Shown here: piece after piece, positions 6,061 through 9,568 of the stretch
Position numbering within the stretch: the first letter of the stretch is position 1
Layout: every line of letters begins with the position of its first letter
Origin: Bacteroidaceae bacterium
GTDB lineage: Bacteria > Bacteroidota > Bacteroidia > Bacteroidales > Bacteroidaceae
Direction of reading: 5' to 3'
Assembly: GCA_017466065.1 (NCBI GenBank)
Contig: JAFTUV010000002.1
Location: 1-9,568, forward strand
Length of the DNA stretch: 9,568 bases
Program-made: the position numbers and the translations under genes
Notes under the pieces: model-generated
What the model was told of the DNA's origin: nothing
Seen by the model: only the letters and a program-made list of their open reading frames with translations
The model's database searches: none

Positions 6061-7038
6061 TTAAACGTATATTGCGCGTAAAATTTTGTTTAAAATATTC
6101 CATTTGAAGCGGTACCACCGCAGGGTACTTACCTGTTTGCCGCCGAAGTTCAGCAGGAAGTTCTTGTAACTTGAACGTATGCCTATGAGGGTGCGCGATT
6201 CAAGAAATTCTATATGGGCGTAGTTGTTCTTGTGGGCATCTTCTATGGCAGCCCACACAGCCATTATCCCCGGGTAATGATTGGGGTAGCTTTTGCGCAG
6301 GCCGCAGCTGAATGCAAGGTAGGCGCGGTCTTTGTCGTATGTGCAGATGGAACAGCCTATCATTTTGCCTTTCTGCTCCACGACAAAGAGGCGCGTCTCG
6401 TTGCGTAAACTGCCGTCGGGGTGGGTGAGCAATTGTCTCAGAATGTCGACACCGGGAAAGGGTCGTCGCACCTTGCTCCTGTAATAGTTGCGCAACAGGT
6501 GCAGAGCCCGGTCAATCTCCTCGACCGAGGCGACCGTGCGGCAGCTCGTTCCACATTCGGTTGCTTTGCGTATGTGCGTTCGGTATTTGCGCGTGAGGCG
6601 TTCGGTGGGAGTCTTGCTGTGGAGTGAAATGTAGATGCGGTGGTCGCGTACAGGGATAAATTGCCGTTCGCTCAATGCGGCGTAAGCGAAACGTGGGTCC
6701 TCAATGGTCTTTATCTCTATGTAGCAGTGTAAAGGGTGGGCAATCTCAAACAGCGTGTCGATGAATTTTGTATATATTCCTTCACGGTCGGTGCATCCTT
6801 CGCGATAGACTCCTTCGCCGTAAATTGTGTATCGGCAACCTATTATCAGTGGCAGGGCTCTCCTTTTTATAATAATAAGATGCCCCAGTTCCTGTTTCTC
6901 ATTGTCGTAGGCTACGAGCATATAGGGCTGCGAACGCTTGCTTGTTTCGAGCGTGCGGAACATCAGTACCGAGTGCTGTATGTTTCCCGGTAGCAGCGGT
7001 GGGAGTTCTTCTCCTTTTGTGTATATAGCTATATGCAT
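6061..7038 (-). CDS. FemAB/BioF2-like GNAT-fold acyltransferase
   Basis: This 325-aa cytosolic protein looks like a FemAB-type or Acetyltransf_6 (BioF2-like) N-acyltransferase, a family with two GNAT-like halves that transfers amino-acyl or acyl groups, for example to peptidoglycan precursors. Visible signs are the basic segment RLTRKYRTHIRKATECG (148-163), a central acceptor-fold strand LFVVEQKGKMIGCSIC (217-232), the helix PGIMAVWAAIEDAHKNNYAHIEF (256-278) and the C-terminal YKNFLLNFGGKQV (291-303), which resembles the family's final YKxxFGG element. No signal peptide or membrane segment is seen. I chose the ATG at 7038; the open frame extends four codons upstream to a TTG. It is the likely first gene of an operon with the TonB receptor. 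The precise substrate is unknown; a plain GNAT acetyltransferase is the main alternative. Confidence 0.75.
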   Translation of the reverse strand: MHIAIYTKGEELPPLLPGNIQHSVLMFRTLETSKRSQPYMLVAYDNEKQELGHLIIIKRRALPLIIGCRYTIYGEGVYREGCTDREGIYTKFIDTLFEIAHPLHCYIEIKTIEDPRFAYAALSERQFIPVRDHRIYISLHSKTPTERLTRKYRTHIRKATECGTSCRTVASVEEIDRALHLLRNYYRSKVRRPFPGVDILRQLLTHPDGSLRNETRLFVVEQKGKMIGCSICTYDKDRAYLAFSCGLRKSYPNHYPGIMAVWAAIEDAHKNNYAHIEFLESRTLIGIRSSYKNFLLNFGGKQVSTLRWYRFKWNILNKILRAIYV

Positions 7039-7060
7039 ACTATGTGCCAAGTTTCCCGTG

Positions 7061-7068
7061 TAAAGTTA
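7061..7068 (-). promoter_or_regulatory. Possible -7 box of the acyltransferase-receptor operon
   Basis: On the minus strand TAACTTTA matches the TAnnTTTG consensus except for the last base, and lies about 22 bases upstream of the chosen ATG. The -33 region is not clear. It overlaps the region of the divergent tsaD promoter, so the two may interfere. Confidence 0.35.
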
Positions 7069-7098
7069 GTGAAAAATGAAGATAATATCGTATCTTCG
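7066..7098 (+). promoter_or_regulatory. Possible promoter of tsaD-pncC
   Basis: TATCTTCG (7091-7098) differs from the Bacteroidota -7 consensus by one base, and TTAG (7066-7069), one base off TTTG, sits 21 bases before it. A transcript starting near 7105 would exclude the upstream in-frame ATG at 7076 and supports the ATG at 7139 as the tsaD start. Confidence 0.5.
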
Positions 7099-7138
7099 CG
7101 TAGGTTTTTTGCCCATCGGGCCTGTAAATGGAATTTAT

Positions 7139-8161
7139 ATGGAAAAAGTATATATATTGGCAATAGAATCATCGTGCGACGATACATCGGCTGCGGTGAT
7201 GTGTAACGACACTGTGCTCTCCAATGTAACGGCAGGGCAGGCCGTGCACGAACAGTATGGCGGGGTGGTTCCCGAACTTGCGTCGCGTGCCCACGAACAA
7301 AATATAGTGCCTGTGGTAGATGCTGCGCTTAAAAAGGCCGGAATAGGCAAGGAACAGCTTAATGCCATAGCTTTTACCCGCGGCCCGGGTCTTATGGGGT
7401 CGTTGTTGGTGGGTGTGTCGTTTGCCAAGGGGCTTGCAGCATCGTTGGGTATTCCGATGATTGAGGTTAACCATTTGCAAGGGCATATTCTGGCCCACTT
7501 TATAAAGGAGGAGGGCGTTGAACACCGCGCTCCCGAATATCCTTTCCTGTGCCTTATGGTGAGCGGCGGAAATTCGCAGATTGTAAAGGTGAACAGCTAT
7601 AAGGAGATGGAGATAGTGGGGCAGACAATCGACGATGCTGCCGGCGAGGCAATGGATAAGTGCGCAAAGGTTATGGGGCTTGGTTATCCCGGCGGGCCTA
7701 TAATTGATAGGCTGGCACGCAAAGGCAATCCCAAGGCTTATAGTTTCAGCAAGCCGCATATTGCGGGTTTTGATTATAGTTTCAGCGGATTAAAGACTTC
7801 GTTCCTCTATACTATGCGCAAGCTGGTTGCCGAAGATGAGAATTATGTGGAGGCTCACAAGGAGGATATTGCCGCATCGTTCGAAGCGACTGTGGTGGAG
7901 ATTCTTATGGATAAACTGTATAAGGCATCGAAGGCGTTGGGTATTAAACGTATAGCCTTGTCGGGCGGAGTTTCGGCCAATACAGCTTTGCGCGAGGCCT
8001 ACAAAGCCTATGCTAAGCGTTACGGTTGGGATATTTTTATTCCTAAATTCGGCTTTACCACCGATAATGCGGCGATGATAGGTGTTGCGGGTTATTATAA
8101 ATTCCTCGATAAGGAGTTCTGTCCGATGGATGCTCCGGCCTTTTCGCGTACAACAATATAA
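7139..8161 (+). CDS. tsaD: tRNA N6-threonylcarbamoyladenosine (t6A37) transferase TsaD
   Basis: TsaD, with TsaB and TsaE, transfers threonylcarbamoyl from TsaC-made threonylcarbamoyl-AMP to A37 of ANN-decoding tRNAs in the cytoplasm. The 340-aa product has all family motifs of the ASKHA fold: ESSCDDTS (10-17), [12 protein letters not shown] (41-52), the metal-binding [10 protein letters not shown] (111-120, ligands H112 and H116), SGGNS (142-146), [10 protein letters not shown] (165-174), GYPGGP (182-187), SGGVSAN (275-281) and TDNAAMIG (308-315, D309 the third metal ligand). The open frame reaches an ATG at 7076, but that adds 21 residues not found in the family and starts upstream of the probable promoter; the ATG at 7139 gives the normal N-terminus [15 protein letters not shown]. 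pncC follows after 5 bp. The partner genes are not in the window. The family was formerly named Gcp or YgjD and once mistaken for a glycoprotease. Confidence 0.97.
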   Translation: MEKVYILAIESSCDDTSAAVMCNDTVLSNVTAGQAVHEQYGGVVPELASRAHEQNIVPVVDAALKKAGIGKEQLNAIAFTRGPGLMGSLLVGVSFAKGLAASLGIPMIEVNHLQGHILAHFIKEEGVEHRAPEYPFLCLMVSGGNSQIVKVNSYKEMEIVGQTIDDAAGEAMDKCAKVMGLGYPGGPIIDRLARKGNPKAYSFSKPHIAGFDYSFSGLKTSFLYTMRKLVAEDENYVEAHKEDIAASFEATVVEILMDKLYKASKALGIKRIALSGGVSANTALREAYKAYAKRYGWDIFIPKFGFTTDNAAMIGVAGYYKFLDKEFCPMDAPAFSRTTI

Positions 8162-8166
8162 CGACG

Positions 8167-8658
8167 ATGAACGAACAGGTGAAAATTGTTGCCGAAAGGG
8201 TGGTTGAACGGCTGCTCTCCCGTGGATATACTATTGCTACCGCCGAAAGTTGTACGGGAGGCTCCATTGCTGCGGCAATCACAGGCGTGCCCGGCTGTTC
8301 GGCAGTGTTCAAAGGGTCGGTGGTGGCCTATTGCAACGAGGTCAAAGCGTCGGTGCTGGGTGTCAGCCGTGAAACTCTTTCTGCTCACGGGGCTGTGAGT
8401 GAAGATACTGTGCGGCAGATGGCGCTTGGCGTGCAATCGCTGTTGAAGGCCGATTGTGCCGTGGCAACTTCGGGCATTGCAGGGCCGGGAGGAGGCACGC
8501 CCGAAAAACCTGTCGGCACAGTGTGGGTGGCGGTAGCTGTGGGCGATATTGTGAGAACCCGTCTGTTGAAACTATCGGACAGCGGCCGTCTGCGTAATAT
8601 AGAGAATTCCGTTTCCGAAGCAATGCTTTTACTCTTGGAAATGGTGGCTTTGAGATAG
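8167..8658 (+). CDS. pncC: Nicotinamide-nucleotide amidohydrolase (PncC / CinA C-terminal domain)
   Basis: This 163-aa protein is a stand-alone CinA C-terminal domain. Characterised members deamidate NMN to nicotinic acid mononucleotide and ammonia, returning NMN released by NAD-dependent DNA ligase to NAD synthesis. Motifs are TAESCTGG (25-32, with the conserved Ser and Thr), [10 protein letters not shown] (51-60), the glycine-rich [20 protein letters not shown] (101-120) and the final conserved R141 region before helix 144-160. Length matches the E. coli single-domain enzyme, and the molybdopterin-binding-like N-terminal domain of full CinA is absent. It cannot have been lost to a start-site error because tsaD ends 5 bp upstream. 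Translation is probably coupled to tsaD. No terminator is seen after it, so some read-through into rpmB is likely. Confidence 0.93.
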   Translation: MNEQVKIVAERVVERLLSRGYTIATAESCTGGSIAAAITGVPGCSAVFKGSVVAYCNEVKASVLGVSRETLSAHGAVSEDTVRQMALGVQSLLKADCAVATSGIAGPGGGTPEKPVGTVWVAVAVGDIVRTRLLKLSDSGRLRNIENSVSEAMLLLLEMVALR

Positions 8659-8694
8659 GGTTTTGTTATAAAATAGAAAATAATTCTGTTTTTG

Positions 8695-8726
8695 TTTGCA
8701 CGATTATTTAAAAATCTATATCTTTG
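8695..8726 (+). promoter_or_regulatory. Promoter of the rpmB-rpmG-DUF4295 operon
   Basis: TTTG (8695-8698) and TATCTTTG (8719-8726) match the Bacteroidota -33 and -7 elements, with 20 bases between them. This is the best-formed promoter in the window, as expected for ribosomal protein genes. The transcript would start near 8733, giving a leader of about 43 bases. Confidence 0.8.
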
Positions 8727-8775
8727 CACTCTGTTTTGAGTAGGTATCAAAAGATTAAACAAAAAATATATAGAG

Positions 8776-9036
8776 ATGTCAAAAATTTGTCAAATCACCG
8801 GTAAGAAAGCTATGGTGGGTAACAATGTATCACACTCTAAGAGAAGAACAAAGCGTCTTTTCAATGTGAACTTGTTTACTAAAAAGTTCTTCTACGTAGA
8901 AGAAGATTGTTGGATTCAGTTGCGCGTGAGTGCAGCGGGGTTAAAAACTATTAACCGAGTAGGTCTTGATGCAGCTCTTAAAGATGCTGTGAAGAAGGGC
9001 CACGTTGCTTGGGAGGAAATTAAAGTACTCGATTAA
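8776..9036 (+). CDS. rpmB: 50S ribosomal protein L28 (bL28)
   Basis: This 86-aa basic protein is bL28 of the large ribosomal subunit. The signature [23 protein letters not shown] begins at residue 5 and is followed by [15 protein letters not shown]. Only one cysteine (C5) of the zinc-ribbon pairs remains; the position of its partner is Thr8, so this is the zinc-independent form. The length is slightly above the usual 77-80 residues. The start is preceded by AT-rich sequence with no Shine-Dalgarno. The gene is first in a three-gene translation operon; rpmG begins 17 bp after its stop. Confidence 0.98.
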   Translation: MSKICQITGKKAMVGNNVSHSKRRTKRLFNVNLFTKKFFYVEEDCWIQLRVSAAGLKTINRVGLDAALKDAVKKGHVAWEEIKVLD

Positions 9037-9040
9037 TTAA

Positions 9041-9046
9041 AGGAGG
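9041..9046 (+). promoter_or_regulatory. Strong Shine-Dalgarno sequence of rpmG
   Basis: AAAGGAGG ends seven bases before the rpmG ATG, with a canonical AGGAGG core at ideal spacing. Bacteroidota mRNAs generally lack such sites because their ribosomes hide the anti-SD end of 16S rRNA. None of the other seven genes here has one at proper spacing. Confidence 0.85.
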
Positions 9047-9053
9047 AAAAAGT

Positions 9054-9242
9054 ATGGCTAAGAAGGTTAAAGGAAACCGCGTTCAGGTAATTCTTGAATG
9101 CACAGAGCAGAAGACTAGTGGTGTTCCCGGTATGTCTCGTTATATTACAACAAAGAACCGCAAGAACACAACAGAGCGTTTGGAGTTGAAGAAATACAAC
9201 CCCTATTTGAAGAAAGTTACCATTCACAAAGAAATTAAGTAA
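9054..9242 (+). CDS. rpmG: 50S ribosomal protein L33 (bL33)
   Basis: This 62-aa basic protein is bL33, a large-subunit protein near the E site. The family pattern is seen in [11 protein letters not shown] (10-20), [12 protein letters not shown] (28-39), [21 protein letters not shown] (41-61). Only C16 remains of the four zinc-binding cysteines, so this is the zinc-free form, like its neighbour L28. It sits between rpmB and the DUF4295 gene, 6 bp before the latter. A perfect Shine-Dalgarno sequence precedes it. Confidence 0.98.
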   Translation: MAKKVKGNRVQVILECTEQKTSGVPGMSRYITTKNRKNTTERLELKKYNPYLKKVTIHKEIK

Positions 9243-9248
9243 TAAGAA

Positions 9249-9401
9249 ATGGCAAAGAAAGCAGTTGCAACTCTCCAGACAGGTGATAAGGAGAAATTTG
9301 TTAAAGTTGTAAAGATGGTTAAATCACCCAAGACCGGTGCTTATATGTTTGCAGAGGAGATGCTTCCCCAAACAGAGGCAGATGCGGCTTTGAAGAAGTA
9401 A
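9249..9401 (+). CDS. DUF4295 family small protein (probable Bacteroidota ribosomal protein bL38)
   Basis: This 50-aa basic protein starts MAKKAVATLQTGDKEKF and contains the conserved KMVKSPKTGAYMFAEEMLP (22-40), ending in LKK. I recognise it as DUF4295, a Bacteroidota-restricted family normally encoded directly after rpmB and rpmG. From memory, the Flavobacterium johnsoniae ribosome structure revealed a new large-subunit protein named bL38, and I believe this family is that protein; I could not check this. It starts 6 bp after the rpmG stop, so it is translated from the same transcript, probably with coupling. It is the last gene of the operon here, as a terminator follows 27 bases later. Confidence 0.9.
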   Translation: MAKKAVATLQTGDKEKFVKVVKMVKSPKTGAYMFAEEMLPQTEADAALKK

Positions 9402-9428
9402 TTATTGCCCTTAGGCTTGCAATATAAA

Positions 9429-9473
9429 AAGAGGGTGACCCAAAAGTAAAAATGGGTTGCCCTCTTAGTTTTT
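9429..9473 (+). terminator. Terminator of the rpmB-rpmG-DUF4295 operon
   Basis: AAGAGGGTGACCCA (9429-9442) pairs with TGGGTTGCCCTCTT (9453-9466), with two G-U wobbles at the centre of the stem and a 10-base A-rich loop. AGTTTTTC follows. It shares GTGACCCAAAAGTAAA with the minus strand of the terminator at 3401-3445. Confidence 0.88.
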
Positions 9474-9504
9474 CTTCATATATGTCCATTCATACCATCT
9501 ATAA

Positions 9505-9550
9505 ATAAAAATATAGCTATTCCTTTGATAAACATTGGAATAGCTATTGT
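9505..9550. terminator. Second hairpin, probable terminator for a convergent gene
   Basis: ATAGCTATTCC (9513-9523) pairs perfectly with GGAATAGCTAT (9537-9547) around a 13-base loop. On the minus strand the stem is followed by ATTTTTATTTAT, a fair T tract, so it could terminate a leftward gene beyond the right edge. The plus-strand side (TGTTTGTTTGG) is weaker. No gene is visible from 9402 to the end of the window. Confidence 0.6.
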
Positions 9551-9568
9551 TTGTTTGGAAAATGTTTA

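Noticed and set aside
7076..7138. 21-residue N-terminal extension of TsaD
   Set aside because: The family starts at [15 protein letters not shown], and the extension overlaps the probable promoter.

Overview
The window looks like a chromosomal segment of a Bacteroidota bacterium, most likely order Bacteroidales; the genus cannot be fixed from the sequence alone. Supporting signs are Bacteroidota-type -7 boxes (TAnnTTTG, here mostly TATCTTTG) before several genes, near absence of Shine-Dalgarno sequences, a TonB-dependent receptor with the N-terminal carboxypeptidase-regulatory-like extension typical of the phylum, and a DUF4295 gene after rpmG. Gene content is mostly core rather than accessory, and I see no phage, IS, CRISPR, tRNA or rRNA.

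Layout. Positions 1-547 are non-coding and repeat-rich: a perfect 45-bp duplication (233-277 and 313-357) with a leftward-reading -7 box in each copy, preceded by decayed relatives. At 610-2517 (+) is a long-chain acyl-CoA synthetase with its own promoter, a short hairpin leader and a clear terminator. At 2744-3352 (+) is a secreted small protein with a Spy/CpxP-like helical body and a striking tail of eight cysteines spaced exactly seven residues apart. A strong terminator and a GC-richer unexplained spacer follow. On the minus strand, a FemAB/BioF2-like acyltransferase (6061-7038) is followed 64 bp later by a TonB-dependent receptor (3600-5996), probably one transcript.

Divergent from these, tsaD (7139-8161) and a single-domain pncC/cinA-C (8167-8658) form a tight operon on the plus strand. 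A good promoter then starts the ribosomal cluster rpmB, rpmG and a 50-aa DUF4295 gene (8776-9401). rpmG carries a canonical AGGAGG Shine-Dalgarno sequence, unusual in this phylum. Two hairpin terminators close the window.

How the genes relate. TsaD (tRNA t6A37 synthesis) and L28/L33/DUF4295 serve translation; PncC recycles NMN from the pyridine nucleotide cycle; the acyl-CoA synthetase activates fatty acids; the minus-strand pair concerns the cell envelope. I do not see a clear new multi-gene system. The most novel-looking items are the Cys-heptad protein, the promoter-bearing repeat, the acyltransferase-receptor pair and the lone strong SD before rpmG.
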